Source: Hyphomicrobiales bacterium
Lineage (GTDB): Bacteria; Pseudomonadota; Alphaproteobacteria; Rhizobiales; Beijerinckiaceae
Assembly (NCBI GenBank): GCA_028869185.1
Contig: JAGWTA010000003.1
Coordinates: forward strand, 1-64,000
Direction: 5' to 3'
DNA length: 64,000 nt
Shown piece after piece: positions 19,052 through 28,150 of the stretch (positions are counted from its first letter, which is position 1; every line of letters starts with the position of its first letter). The notes below the pieces were generated by a model, which saw only the letters and a program-made list of their open reading frames with translations, was not told the origin of the DNA and did no database searches. Made by a program: the position numbers and the translations under genes.

Positions 19052-19107
19052 TTGCGCGCTTCGGCGTTTCGAGTCATGGTCGAGGCGCTGACATTCAGGG
19101 GCGCGAT

Positions 19108-20649
19108 ATGGTTGTGCGGGTGGCGACGGTGGCGTTCGAGGGCATCGAGGCGCGACCCGTGGACGTGCAGGTGCAGATTTCCTCCGGCAACGTCGTCTTC
19201 AATGTCGTGGGGCTCGGCGACAAGGCGGTGGCTGAATCGCGCGAGCGGGTGCGCGCCGCGTTGATCGCATCCGGTCTTGCCCTGCCGGCCAAGCGCATCA
19301 CCGTCAACCTCGCGCCAGCCGACATGCCGAAGGAAGGCAGCCATTACGATCTGCCGATCGCGCTGGGGGTGATGGCGGCCATCGGCGCCCTGCCGGCCGA
19401 TGCGCTCGGCGGCTTCACGGTTCTTGGCGAGCTTGCGCTCGACGGCGCGCTGACGCCCGTTGCCGGCGTGCTGCCCGCCGCTGTCGCGGCCAACGCCCGC
19501 GGACATGGGTTGATCTGCCCCGAAGCGTGCGGGCCTGAGGCGGCCTGGGCGTCCGGAGACATGGATGTGATTGCGCCGCGCTCGCTCATCCAGCTCGTCA
19601 ACCATTTCAAGGGGACGCAGGTTCTTCGGCGCCCTGAGCCCGCCATGCGCGGCGCGGGCGCGGCTTTGCCCGATCTCGGCGAGGTTCGCGGACAAGAGAG
19701 CGCCCGGCGCGCCCTGGAAATCGCAGCGGCGGGCGGCCACAACCTTCTCATGAACGGGCCGCCCGGCGCCGGAAAATCCATGCTGGCGCAGCGCCTGCCC
19801 TCCATCCTGCCGAAACTCACGCCGGCCGAACTGCTCGAAGTCTCGATGATCCATTCGGTCGCCGGCGCGCTGGCGGGCGGAGAGCTGACCGACCGGCGCC
19901 CGTTTCGCAGCCCGCATCATTCCGCCTCGATGGCGGCGCTGGTCGGCGGGGGTATCCACGCGCGTCCTGGCGAAATCTCGCTTGCCCATCGCGGCGTGTT
20001 GTTTCTCGACGAATTGCCGGAGTTCCAGCCGCAGGTTCTCGATTCGCTGCGGCAGCCGATCGAGACCGGCGAGGTCGCCATCGCGCGCGCCAATCATCGC
20101 ATCGTCTATCCCGCGCGGTTCCAGCTCGTGGCGGCGATGAACCCCTGTCGCTGCGGCCATGCGCTCGACCCCGGCTATGCGTGCAAGCGCCAGCCCAATG
20201 CGCGCTGCGTCGCGCAATATCAATCCCGGCTGTCCGGGCCGCTGCTCGACCGCATTGATCTGCATATCGAGGTTCCCGCCGTCACGGCGGCTGACCTTAT
20301 GCTGCCGGCGACCGGCGAGACGTCCGCGATCGTCGCGCAGCGCGTGGCGCGCGCGCGCGCCATACAGGCCGAGCGCTACCGCGCCATGGGGCTCGCGGGC
20401 GTTTCGACCAATGCGGGCGCGCCCGTCAAGGCGGTCGAAGAGACGGCCGCGCCCGACAGCGAGGCGATGGCGCTCGTGCGCGAGGCGGCCGAACGGTTCG
20501 CGCTTTCGGCGCGCGGCTATCATCGCGTGCTGAAGCTTGCGCGCACCATCGCCGACATCGACGGCTCGCCCGCCGTGCGGCGCAATCATCTGGCCGAAGC
20601 GCTCGCCTATCGCACCGGGCTCGAACAGCGCGCCACGGCGGCGGCCTGA
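19108..20649 (+). CDS. comM: ComM/YifB-family Mg-chelatase-like AAA+ ATPase
   Basis: A 513-residue protein. The N-terminal ChlI-like domain contains [20 protein letters not shown] and [20 protein letters not shown]. The AAA+ core has Walker A GPPGAGKS, Walker [11 protein letters not shown], and the conserved segments FRSPHHSAS and MNPCRCGH with following cysteines. The C-terminal helical domain ends with [20 protein letters not shown]. ComM is a hexameric helicase that supports branch migration during recombination of incoming DNA in naturally competent bacteria. The gene is monocistronic by spacing and has a LexA-type box upstream. It lies inside what would otherwise be the ugp locus. Confidence 0.93.
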   Translation: MVVRVATVAFEGIEARPVDVQVQISSGNVVFNVVGLGDKAVAESRERVRAALIASGLALPAKRITVNLAPADMPKEGSHYDLPIALGVMAAIGALPADALGGFTVLGELALDGALTPVAGVLPAAVAANARGHGLICPEACGPEAAWASGDMDVIAPRSLIQLVNHFKGTQVLRRPEPAMRGAGAALPDLGEVRGQESARRALEIAAAGGHNLLMNGPPGAGKSMLAQRLPSILPKLTPAELLEVSMIHSVAGALAGGELTDRRPFRSPHHSASMAALVGGGIHARPGEISLAHRGVLFLDELPEFQPQVLDSLRQPIETGEVAIARANHRIVYPARFQLVAAMNPCRCGHALDPGYACKRQPNARCVAQYQSRLSGPLLDRIDLHIEVPAVTAADLMLPATGETSAIVAQRVARARAIQAERYRAMGLAGVSTNAGAPVKAVEETAAPDSEAMALVREAAERFALSARGYHRVLKLARTIADIDGSPAVRRNHLAEALAYRTGLEQRATAAA

Positions 20650-20776
20650 GCGCAGCGCGCCGTCACACTGGCGTCATGCGGAAAACGGCCTATGCTGTGC
20701 GCATGGCGTCGCACAAGAACGCCGGCGCACGGCCTGCGGCCTGCGCAATGTCTTGGGGAGCGCGACGTCGGCAGGC

Positions 20777-21658
20777 ATGGAAAAACGCGCGATCTTCTCG
20801 AACCGGCTTCTGCCCTATCTGCTGCTCGCGCCACAGCTTGCGATCACGTTGATCTTTTTCTACTGGCCCGCCGCGCAGGCGGTGAAACAAAGCTTTTTCA
20901 TCGAAGACGCCTTCGGCACGACATCGACCTTCGTCGGCTTTGAAAATTACCGCACGCTTCTGGCCGACCCCTATTATTTCAAATCGATGGGCACGACGCT
21001 GGTGTTTGCAGCCGCCGTCACGGCGCTGTCGCTCTCGCTCGCGCTGCTGCTTGCGACGCAGGCCGACAAAAGCCTGAGGGGGGCGGGGCTGTATCGCACG
21101 CTGCTGATCTGGCCCTACGCGGTCGCGCCCGCCGTCGCCGGCGTGCTGTGGCTGTTTCTCTTCCAGCCCGGACTGGGCCTTGCGGCGCGCCAGCTGCAGC
21201 GGCTCGGCGTCGACTGGAATCCCTTGCTGAACGGCGCGCAGGCGATGACGCTTGTCACGCTCGCCGCCGCCTGGAAGCAGATCTCCTACAATTTCCTGTT
21301 CTTCCTGGCAGGGCTGCAATCCATTCCGAAATCGCTGATCGAGGCGGCGGCCATCGACGGCGCACGGCCGGCGCGCAGGTTCTGGACCATCGTCTTTCCG
21401 CTTCTGTCGCCCACGACCTTCTTCCTGATCGTCGTCAACATCGTCTACGTCTTTTTCGACACGTTCGGCGTGATCGATGCGGTGACGGGCGGCGGACCGG
21501 CCAAGGCGACCGAGACGCTCGTCTACAAGGTTTTCTCCGACGGGCGGCTCGGCGGCGACCTCGGCGGATCGGCGGCGCAATCGGTGATCCTCATGCTCAT
21601 CGTCATCGCCTTGACGAGCGTGCAGTTCCGCTATGTCGAACGCAAGGTGACCTACTGA
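20777..21658 (+). CDS. ugpA: sn-glycerol-3-phosphate ABC transporter permease UgpA
   Basis: A 293-residue six-helix permease (MalF class). The start at ATG 20777 ([20 protein letters not shown]) matches the family, although the frame is open further upstream. It has the EAA loop for ATPase contact in [24 protein letters not shown] and the typical ending [13 protein letters not shown]. It overlaps the ugpE start by one base (TGATG). It is 127 bp downstream of comM rather than next to ugpB. Confidence 0.94.
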   Translation: MEKRAIFSNRLLPYLLLAPQLAITLIFFYWPAAQAVKQSFFIEDAFGTTSTFVGFENYRTLLADPYYFKSMGTTLVFAAAVTALSLSLALLLATQADKSLRGAGLYRTLLIWPYAVAPAVAGVLWLFLFQPGLGLAARQLQRLGVDWNPLLNGAQAMTLVTLAAAWKQISYNFLFFLAGLQSIPKSLIEAAAIDGARPARRFWTIVFPLLSPTTFFLIVVNIVYVFFDTFGVIDAVTGGGPAKATETLVYKVFSDGRLGGDLGGSAAQSVILMLIVIALTSVQFRYVERKVTY

Positions 21659-22506
21659 TGGTGGAGAACCGGCGCCTCGGCGATTTTTTCGCCCATCTCA
21701 TTCTCATCGCCGGCGTCGCGATCGTCGCCTTTCCCGTCTACATGGCGGTTGTCGCCTCGACGCTCGACGCCGACACGATCGCCAACGGGCAAATGGGATT
21801 GCTTCCGGGTTCGCATGGTCTGGAAAATTATCGCCGCCTGCTGTTCGAAGGCACGAGCTATACGACGCGCGCGCCTGTTTATGGCATGCTCGTCGTTTCG
21901 CTGATCTCGGCGCTCGGCATCGCCATTGGCAAGATCGCCATATCGCTCATTTCAGCCTATGCGATCGTCTACTTCCGGTTTCCACTGCGGATGATCGCCT
22001 TCTGGCTGATCTTCCTCACGCTCATGCTGCCGGTGGAAGTGCGCATCTATCCCACCTACAAGATCGTCGCCGATCTGCACATGCTCGACTCTTACGCCGG
22101 GCTGACGATCCCGCTCATCGCATCGGCGACGGCGACGCTGCTGTTCCGGCAATTCTTCATGACCGTTCCGGACGAGCTTGCGGAGGCCGCGAAAATCGAC
22201 GGCGCCGGGCCGATGCAGTTTTTCAGGGACGTGCTGCTGCCGCTGTCGCGCACCAATCTGGCGGCGCTGTTTGTCATTCTCTTCATCTATGGCTGGAACC
22301 AGTATCTTTGGCCGCTGCTCATCACGACGCGCGACGACATGCAACCGATTGTCGTCGGCATCAAGAAGATCGTGTCGACGCATGATGCGCTGACCGAGTG
22401 GCAACTGGCGATGGCGACGGCCGTGCTCGCGATGCTGCCGCCGGTGCTGGTTGTCGTCGGCATGCAGAAAATGTTCGTCAAGGGCCTCGTCGAGACGGAG
22501 AAATAA
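21658..22506 (+). CDS. ugpE: sn-glycerol-3-phosphate ABC transporter permease UgpE
   Basis: A 282-residue six-helix permease (MalG class). Family features are PGSHGLENYRRLL, LPVEVRIYPTYKIVADLHM, the EAA loop in ELAEAAKIDGAGPMQFFRDV, and YGWNQYLWPLLITT. The ending MQKMFVKGLVETEK is close to the enterobacterial UgpE ending. The start overlaps the ugpA stop, and the stop abuts the ugpC GTG start directly, so ugpAEC is one operon. Confidence 0.95.
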   Translation: MVENRRLGDFFAHLILIAGVAIVAFPVYMAVVASTLDADTIANGQMGLLPGSHGLENYRRLLFEGTSYTTRAPVYGMLVVSLISALGIAIGKIAISLISAYAIVYFRFPLRMIAFWLIFLTLMLPVEVRIYPTYKIVADLHMLDSYAGLTIPLIASATATLLFRQFFMTVPDELAEAAKIDGAGPMQFFRDVLLPLSRTNLAALFVILFIYGWNQYLWPLLITTRDDMQPIVVGIKKIVSTHDALTEWQLAMATAVLAMLPPVLVVVGMQKMFVKGLVETEK

Positions 22507-23577
22507 GTGGCTGGCGTTCTGCTCGACAATGTCGCGAAGATTTATCCCGGCGGCGTCAACGCCGTACGCGGCGTGTCCTTTGCCGTGCCCGATGGCGGGC
22601 TTTGCGTGCTGGTCGGCCCGTCGGGCTGCGGAAAATCGACTTTGCTGCGCATGGTGGCGGGGCTCGAGACCGTCACGAGCGGCGCAATCTCGATCGGCGC
22701 ACGCGTCGTCAACGACATCGAGCCGATGGCGCGCGACATCGCGATGGTGTTCCAGAATTACGCGCTCTATCCGCATATGAGCGTTTACGACAACATGGCT
22801 TACGGCTTGCGCAATCTGAAAACGCCGGAGCCGGAAATTTCCGCGCGCGTTCGCGATGCGGCGCGTATTCTCGAACTTTCCGACGAGATGCTGAAGCGCA
22901 AGCCGCGCGCGCTGTCCGGCGGGCAGCGCCAGCGCGTGGCGATGGGGCGCGCCATCGTGCGCAAGCCCGCCGTGTTTCTGTTCGACGAGCCTTTGTCCAA
23001 TCTCGACGCCAAACTGCGCGTGCAGATGCGCGTGGAAATCCGGCGCCTGCAGCGCCGGCTGAAAACGACCGCGCTCTATGTGACGCATGACCAGCTCGAG
23101 GCGATGACGCTCGCCGACATGCTCGTCGTGATGAACGCGGGGCGCGTCGAGCAGGTCGGCGCGCCGCTGGAGCTTTACGAGCGACCGGCGACGACATTCG
23201 TCGCCGGGTTTCTCGGCTCTCCGCCGATGAATTTTCTCAACGGCAAGATCGAGGCGCAGGGGCTTGCGCGGATGGAGAACGGTGAAGCGCTGGCCTATGA
23301 CGCCGGGCATTTCGGGCCGCCGATCGGCGCCGACATCATCGCCGGCGTGCGGCCCGAGCGCACGTCCTTTGCTGCGGGAGAGGACGGGCTGGCGTTCAAA
23401 CTCGAACTGGTCGAGGAGCTGGGGCTCGGGCGGCTGGTTCATGGGCGCGTGGGCGCTGCGCCTTACGCCGTAGCATTGCCGCCCGGCGCGCCCCTGCCGC
23501 CTGGCGAAACGGCGCGCCTTGCGATTGCGGCAGGCGACGTGCATCTGTTCGACGGCAAAAGCGGCGTGCGGCTGTAG
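22507..23577 (+). CDS. ugpC: sn-glycerol-3-phosphate ABC transporter ATPase UgpC
   Basis: A 356-residue ATPase with a GTG start abutting the ugpE stop. Walker A is GPSGCGKST, the signature is [15 protein letters not shown], Walker B is [15 protein letters not shown], and the switch His is in [10 protein letters not shown]. The C-terminal TOBE/MOBE regulatory domain begins with [12 protein letters not shown]. In UgpC this domain mediates control by phosphate status. It energises the UgpAE permease for uptake of glycerol-3-phosphate. Confidence 0.95.
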   Translation: MAGVLLDNVAKIYPGGVNAVRGVSFAVPDGGLCVLVGPSGCGKSTLLRMVAGLETVTSGAISIGARVVNDIEPMARDIAMVFQNYALYPHMSVYDNMAYGLRNLKTPEPEISARVRDAARILELSDEMLKRKPRALSGGQRQRVAMGRAIVRKPAVFLFDEPLSNLDAKLRVQMRVEIRRLQRRLKTTALYVTHDQLEAMTLADMLVVMNAGRVEQVGAPLELYERPATTFVAGFLGSPPMNFLNGKIEAQGLARMENGEALAYDAGHFGPPIGADIIAGVRPERTSFAAGEDGLAFKLELVEELGLGRLVHGRVGAAPYAVALPPGAPLPPGETARLAIAAGDVHLFDGKSGVRL

Positions 23578-23648
23578 ACGACGGCGCCGCGAAAGAGGCG
23601 GCGTCCCCGCTTGCATCGGCGCGCGCGCCACCCCATCTTGCGCCCGCC

Positions 23649-24347
23649 ATGCCGATCCTTACTTCCGCCTTCACCGCGCTCAACCAGATTTTCACGCCGC
23701 CATTTCGTTCAGCCTTCTGGAAAGTGCTGACGCTGACGCTCGCCGTTCTGGCCGCAGCCGGATTCGCCATCGACCGGCTCGCCGTGCATTTCATCGAAAG
23801 CGCGGCGGCGCTGCATTATCCTTGGCTTGTGACGGCGCTTTCGGTGCTGACGGGCGTTGGCCTGTTCATCGGCCTCGCCTTCCTGATCGCGCCTGTTTCC
23901 ATGCTGATCGCCGGTTTCTTTCTCGACGATCTTGCGGAAAAGGCGGAGGCCGATCTTTATCCGCCAGGCCAGCGCGGCCGCGCCGTTCCGGTTGGACAGG
24001 CGACATGGCTGGCGCTGCGTTTCTCGCTCGTCGCGCTCGCGGTGAATTTCGCCGCGCTGCTCGTGTTTCTACTGCCCGGCGTCAACGCGCTCGTGTTCTT
24101 CGTCGCCAACGCCTATTTGTTCGGCCGCGAATATTTCGAACTCGCGGCATTGCGTTTTCGTCCGATCGAAGAAGTGCAAGCGTTGCGCCGCCAGCATGCG
24201 GCGACGCTGTTTGTTGCGGGGCTGTTCATCGCAGGCTTCGTCGCCGTGCCGCTGCTTAATCTGGTGACGCCGCTGTTTGGCGTCGCCTTCATGACCGCCC
24301 TGCACAAGCAGATCGCGCCGCCGGTTGCGCTCGCGCGGCCGGCGTAG
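23649..24347 (+). CDS. EI24 / CysZ-like membrane protein
   Basis: A 232-residue membrane protein with about four to five hydrophobic segments, for example FWKVLTLTLAVLAAAGFAI, LSVLTGVGLFIGLAFLIAP and LFVAGLFIAGFVAVPLLNLV. The motif FFVANAYLFGREYFELAALR and the terminal hydrophobic region match the EI24/CysZ family (PF07264), which in enterobacteria imports sulfate. Here no sulfate-assimilation gene is adjacent except cysK about 11 kb away, so sulfate transport is a family-level guess. The stop is 1 bp from the convergent NDUFA9-like stop. Confidence 0.75.
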   Translation: MPILTSAFTALNQIFTPPFRSAFWKVLTLTLAVLAAAGFAIDRLAVHFIESAAALHYPWLVTALSVLTGVGLFIGLAFLIAPVSMLIAGFFLDDLAEKAEADLYPPGQRGRAVPVGQATWLALRFSLVALAVNFAALLVFLLPGVNALVFFVANAYLFGREYFELAALRFRPIEEVQALRRQHAATLFVAGLFIAGFVAVPLLNLVTPLFGVAFMTALHKQIAPPVALARPA

Positions 24348-24348
24348 C

Positions 24349-25350
24349 TCAGGCCATCTTGCGCTGGTTGAACTGACCGGTCGCGCGGAAACGCCAGAGA
24401 TAGTTCGGCGCTACGGCGCGGAAGGATTCGGGCGTTATGCCGAGGCCTTCCAGCGTGCGCCCATCGGTGATGGCGTCCGCCGAAACGACATTGTCGTTGC
24501 GCAGCATCTCGACCTGATCGCGCGTCGTGGTCAGCCACGACGGATAGAGGCCGAGCGAAACAGCCGAAGCGATTTCCGTGCCGAGCGCCATCGCCCGTCC
24601 CGCGCCGAACGGCAGGTTGGCGATCAGGCGCTTGCGGCCCGTCTCGTCGCAAATCCATTGCACGATGTCGCGGAACGGCAGAACTTCCGGGCCGCCCAAT
24701 TCATACGTGGCCCCGCGCGCGGCGCCGCCGGCGAGCCGGGCGACGGCAGAGGCGACATCGCCCACGAACACCGGCTGAAATTTCGTCGCCCCGCCAACGA
24801 CCGGCACGACCGGAAAGGCGCGCGCAATGGCGGCGAAACGATTGAAAAACGCGTCCTCAGGCCCGAAAACGACCGAAGGGCGCAGAATGTTGACGCCTGG
24901 AACATGCTCGCGCATCGCCTGTTCGCCGCGCCCCTTGGAGGATGCGTAGACGGCGGGGGCGGACGCATCCGCGCCGATCGCCGAAACATGCACGAGGTTG
25001 TCGACGCCGGCCGCCGCCGCCGCTTTCGCGATCGCGTTGGCTCCGAACGCATGCACGGCCTCGAAACTCTGGCGGCCGTGCGGGGCGAGAACGCCGACGA
25101 GATTGACGACCGCATCGGCGCCGGCAATCGCTGCAGCGACCGATTCGGGATAGCGCACGTTCGCCTGAATGGGAGCGATCTGGCCGACGCGGCCGAGCGG
25201 CTGCAAATGAAAGGCGAGATCGGGGCGCCGGCACGCCGCACGTATGCGCCAGCCGTCCTTCGCGAGCGCGCGCGTGACATGGCGCCCCAGAAAGCCGGAG
25301 GCGCCGAAAACGGTGACGAGCCTGTCGGTGCTTTGCGCCAGTTCGGCCAT
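24349..25350 (-). CDS. NAD(P)-binding complex I NDUFA9-family protein
   Basis: A 333-residue atypical short-chain dehydrogenase/epimerase-like protein. The nucleotide-binding loop is VFGASGFLGRHVTRAL. Next are VNLVGVLAPHGRQSFEAVH, HVSAIGADASAPAVYASSKG (an SDR-like Y-x-x-x-K: YASSK) and LRPSVVFGPEDAFFNRF, all typical of bacterial homologues of mitochondrial NDUFA9. Many alphaproteobacteria have such a gene outside the nuo operon. Its role is uncertain; ubiquinone or complex I-related reductase roles have been suggested for the family. Confidence 0.85.
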   Translation of the reverse strand: MAELAQSTDRLVTVFGASGFLGRHVTRALAKDGWRIRAACRRPDLAFHLQPLGRVGQIAPIQANVRYPESVAAAIAGADAVVNLVGVLAPHGRQSFEAVHAFGANAIAKAAAAAGVDNLVHVSAIGADASAPAVYASSKGRGEQAMREHVPGVNILRPSVVFGPEDAFFNRFAAIARAFPVVPVVGGATKFQPVFVGDVASAVARLAGGAARGATYELGGPEVLPFRDIVQWICDETGRKRLIANLPFGAGRAMALGTEIASAVSLGLYPSWLTTTRDQVEMLRNDNVVSADAITDGRTLEGLGITPESFRAVAPNYLWRFRATGQFNQRKMA

Positions 25351-25430
25351 TTTCCAGATCCCTCAACGGTGATTTGCAGCGCTTTCTAAAGGCCGCCGCC
25401 GCGACTGTATAGCCGCCTTTCGGCGAGGAT

Positions 25431-25459
25431 TTGACAAGGCGGCGCAGACACCCTTAAAC
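25431..25459 (+). promoter_or_regulatory. Sigma-70-type promoter of tRNA-Leu
   Basis: A perfect -35 TTGACA (25431-25436), a 17-base spacer, and -10 TTAAAC (25454-25459), ending 10 bp before the tRNA. It is one of the clearest promoters in the window. Confidence 0.75.
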
Positions 25460-25469
25460 AGCCGCTCAA

Positions 25470-25554
25470 GCCCAGATGGCGGAATTGGTAGACGCGCTGG
25501 TTTCAGGTACCAGTGACGCAAGTCGTGGAGGTTCGAGTCCTCTTCTGGGCACCA
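25470..25554 (+). tRNA. tRNA-Leu (anticodon CAG)
   Basis: Acceptor GCCCAGA pairs with TCTGGGC; the discriminator A and CCA are encoded. The D arm contains GGCGGAATTGGTAGACGC. The anticodon stem CTGGT/ACCAG encloses TTCAGGT, giving anticodon CAG for CUG codons. The long variable arm (TGACGCAAGTCGT) marks a class II tRNA, and the T arm is GGAGG-TTCGAGT-CCTC. It reads the commonest Leu codon of this genome. Confidence 0.97.
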
Positions 25555-25558
25555 ATCC

Positions 25559-25580
25559 AACGGAAACAATGTTTCCGTTT
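25559..25580 (+). terminator. Terminator-like hairpin after tRNA-Leu
   Basis: AACGGAAAC pairs with GTTTCCGTT over an AAT loop, followed by a short T-run. Its position 4 bp after the tRNA fits a tRNA terminator. Confidence 0.6.
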
Positions 25581-25672
25581 GCCCGAAAATCCTGAAATCA
25601 GACGCTTTTTCGTTTTAGTGGCGCGGCTGTTTGCGCGCGCGGGTGCATTGCGGCGCGAAGCGGGGCTTTGCT

Positions 25673-25966
25673 TTACGGAAGCGTGTGAACGATGACCGGG
25701 CCGGCCGTTGCGCTGGGATCGCCCTCCATCAGCGGCGCCAGATTTTTCTCCACCCAGGCCATGGCTTTCCGGTTCGATTCCTCGGCGCCTTGCGCCGTGT
25801 GGAAAATGCTGATCGCCGTCACCGTGTCGTCGGGCGCGTAGATGACGTAATAGCCCATGAAGCCGGGCACGTTGGAGACGATGGACACCGCGCCCTTCTT
25901 GATGCGGCGCGCAAGCTCGTCGGCGACGCCGGCTTTGGCTTTCATCTGACGGATGGCGGCGTACAT
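25673..25966 (-). CDS. Small antibiotic-biosynthesis-monooxygenase (ABM) fold protein
   Basis: A 97-residue protein, MYAAIRQMKAKAGVADELA onward, with the beta-alpha-beta pattern of dimeric alpha+beta barrel (ABM-superfamily) proteins: VPGFMGYYVIYAPDDTVTAI, then FHTAQGAEESNRKAMAWVEK. The frame is open to 26026, but ATG 25966 has an ideal AGGAGG Shine-Dalgarno and gives the expected length. No heme or flavin residue can be named. Monocistronic; function unknown. Confidence 0.75.
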   Translation of the reverse strand: MYAAIRQMKAKAGVADELARRIKKGAVSIVSNVPGFMGYYVIYAPDDTVTAISIFHTAQGAEESNRKAMAWVEKNLAPLMEGDPSATAGPVIVHTLP

Positions 25967-26076
25967 GGCGTTCCTCCTGTGGCGGGGCGCGCAATCGAAG
26001 GTCGTGTCGCGATCCCGATCGCACACAATCTATCCCGATTTTTTCTCCCCTGTCTGTCTGTTCTTTGGGCCGCGCA

Positions 26077-26862
26077 TCAGCGGCCGGAGAAATGCGCCGG
26101 GCGCTTCTCCAGAAAGGCGGCGACGCCTTCGCGAAAATCCTCGCCCGCCAGAGCGCGCCGCTGCGTGCGGCATTCGGCGTCGAGCTGGCGCTCGAAGGAA
26201 TTTTCCGGGCTTTCCCAATAGAGCGCGCGAATCATGCCGAGCGCGCGCGTGGGGCCCGCCGCCAGATCGCGCGCCAGCGTCCGCGCTTCGGCAAGCGCGG
26301 CCCCATCCTCCACAACGCGATTGACCAGCCCCCAGTCGAGCGCCTTTTGCGCCGGCAGCTTTTCCCCGAGCAGCGACAGTTCCATCGCGCGCGCCTTGCC
26401 GATCAGACGCGGCAGCATCCAGCTCGAGCCCGCATCCGGCACGAGGCCGATCCGGCGAAACGCCTGCAGGAAATAGGCCGAGCGGCCGCAGATCACGAGA
26501 TCGCCCATCAAGGCCAGCGACATACCGGCGCCGGCGGCTGCGCCTTCGACCGCCGTAATCACCGGAAAGGGCATGTCGCGCAGGCGGCGCAGCACCGGAT
26601 GATAATGCGTCTCGAGAGCGGTCGAGGTGGCCACCGATCCATCCCTGGGCGAAATGCGCTCCTGCAGATTGGCGCCCGCGCAAAAGGCCTTGCCGGCGCC
26701 TGTGACGATGAGACAGCGCGCGCCGCTGTCCGGCGCGGCAACCTGTTCCAGCGCCGCCAGCAATCCTTCGAGCATCGCCGGCGACAGCGCATTCATCACG
26801 TCGGGCCGATCCAGCGTCAGCGTTGCGACGGCGTCGGTGATTTCGAGACGGCAAAAGGACAT
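26077..26862 (-). CDS. Enoyl-CoA hydratase/isomerase family protein (PaaG-like)
   Basis: A 261-residue crotonase-fold enzyme. The oxyanion-hole segments are GAGKAFCAGANLQE and EGAAAGAGMSLALMGD. The active-site region reads FRRIGLVPDAGSSWMLPRLIG, with Asp in the PDAG context as in PaaG-type isomerases rather than the two glutamates of classical hydratases. The ATG at 26862 was chosen because upstream frame sequence is not family-like. The divergent neighbour is a CaiB/BaiF CoA transferase, suggesting joint acyl-CoA metabolism. No other phenylacetate genes are in view, so the symbol is left blank. Confidence 0.88.
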   Translation of the reverse strand: MSFCRLEITDAVATLTLDRPDVMNALSPAMLEGLLAALEQVAAPDSGARCLIVTGAGKAFCAGANLQERISPRDGSVATSTALETHYHPVLRRLRDMPFPVITAVEGAAAGAGMSLALMGDLVICGRSAYFLQAFRRIGLVPDAGSSWMLPRLIGKARAMELSLLGEKLPAQKALDWGLVNRVVEDGAALAEARTLARDLAAGPTRALGMIRALYWESPENSFERQLDAECRTQRRALAGEDFREGVAAFLEKRPAHFSGR

Positions 26863-27037
26863 GTGCGGCGTTTCCTGTTGTTTGGGCTTCTTGTTGCGGC
26901 TTCTTGCTGCGGCGCGCGGAGGAAGCCAGTTTCGCCGTTCCGGGCGGCGGGTCAAGAATGCGCATCGGCCATTGCAGGCGCTGCGCGCGCTGCTTACGCT
27001 CGCCAGCGGCGACAGGCGCATCAAACGCGGGGTTGGG

Positions 27038-28150
27038 ATGGTCGATGTTTCTTCTGCTGCGCGCGCGAGGGCGGCGGGGCCTTTGCGCGGCTTGCGCGTC
27101 GTCGAGTTTTTCGGCCTTGGGCCCGGCCCCTTCGCCTGCATGCTGTTGTCCGACATGGGCGCCGATGTCGTCACGATCGACCGGCCCGGCGTGCGCGCCC
27201 ACCCCGGCGATTTCGTTGCGCGCGGGCGCCGGCGCGTCGCGCTCGACCTGAAGCAAACTGGCGATCTGGAAACGGCGCGCACCCTGATCGCGCGCGCCGA
27301 TGTTCTGGTCGAGGGGTTTCGTCCCGGCGTGATGGAGCGGATCGGCCTTGGGCCGACGCCTTCGCTCGCGGCCAACCCGCGCCTTGTCTATGCGCGCATG
27401 ACCGGGTGGGGTCAGGAGGGGCCGCTCGCGCATGCGGCCGGACACGACATCAATTATGTCGCCATCACCGGCGCGCTGGATTCCTTCCGGGCGCGCGATG
27501 GCGAAATCGTCTCGCCGCTCAATCTGGTGGGCGATTACGGCGGCGGCGCGCTCTATCTCGCCATGGGGGCGCTCGCAGCCGTGATCGAGGCGCGCGCATC
27601 GGGACGCGGGCAGGTCGTCGATGTCGCGATGTGCGATGGCGTCGCTTCGCTGATGACCATGTTCCATTCGCTGAAAGCGATGGGCGCATGGCCCGGAGGG
27701 CCGCGCGCCAACATGCTCGACGGCGGCGCGCATTATTACCGCGTCTATGCGTGCAAGGATGGCGGCCATATTTCCATCGGCGCGATCGAACCGCAATTTT
27801 ATGCCGAGCTTCTGCAACGCTGCGGGATCGAGGATGCCGATTTCTTCGCGCAGAACGATCGCGCGCGCTGGGAGCATCTGCAGGACCGGCTCGAAGCGCT
27901 GTTCCTGACGAAAACGCGCGCGGAATGGTCAGCGCTGCTTGAAGGAACGGACGCTTGCGCCATGGCTGTGCAGACGATGGAGGAGGCGCCGCGCCATCCT
28001 CATCTGGCGGCGCGTCAGACCTTTATCGAACATGACGGACGTTTGCAGCCCGCGCCCGCGCCGCGCTTTTCGCGCACGCCCGGCGCCATCCAGAATGCGC
28101 CGGCGCAGATTGCGCTGACGCCCGACGAGGCGCGCTCGCTCTGGTCTTAA
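27038..28150 (+). CDS. CaiB/BaiF family CoA transferase / alpha-methylacyl-CoA racemase-like
   Basis: A 370-residue family III CoA-transferase-fold protein starting at ATG 27038. Typical segments are LRGLRVVEFFGLGPGPFACM, LSDMGADVVTIDRPG, RRVALDLKQTGDLETARTL, DVLVEGFRPGVMERIGLGP and GHDINYVAITGALDSF. The GHDINY sequence with conserved His and Asp favours the alpha-methylacyl-CoA racemase (Amacr) branch over formyl-CoA transferase. Its stop overlaps the convergent olsB stop by 4 bp. It is divergent from the PaaG-like gene across 175 bp. Confidence 0.9.
   Translation: MVDVSSAARARAAGPLRGLRVVEFFGLGPGPFACMLLSDMGADVVTIDRPGVRAHPGDFVARGRRRVALDLKQTGDLETARTLIARADVLVEGFRPGVMERIGLGPTPSLAANPRLVYARMTGWGQEGPLAHAAGHDINYVAITGALDSFRARDGEIVSPLNLVGDYGGGALYLAMGALAAVIEARASGRGQVVDVAMCDGVASLMTMFHSLKAMGAWPGGPRANMLDGGAHYYRVYACKDGGHISIGAIEPQFYAELLQRCGIEDADFFAQNDRARWEHLQDRLEALFLTKTRAEWSALLEGTDACAMAVQTMEEAPRHPHLAARQTFIEHDGRLQPAPAPRFSRTPGAIQNAPAQIALTPDEARSLWS

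Noticed and set aside
18961-20589. Extension of the MBL reading frame far upstream (to an 860-residue protein)
   Set aside because: The extra part is antisense to comM and has no family similarity; ATG 18960 gives a complete MBL protein.
23578-23648. Hairpin after ugpC as a terminator
   Set aside because: Only a 6-bp GC stem (CGCCGC/GCGGCG) and no T-run; not enough to call.
26863-27877. Long minus-strand frames opposite the CoA transferase, including one extending to 26030
   Set aside because: They overlap the real enoyl-CoA hydratase in another frame or run antisense to the CoA transferase, without domain content.
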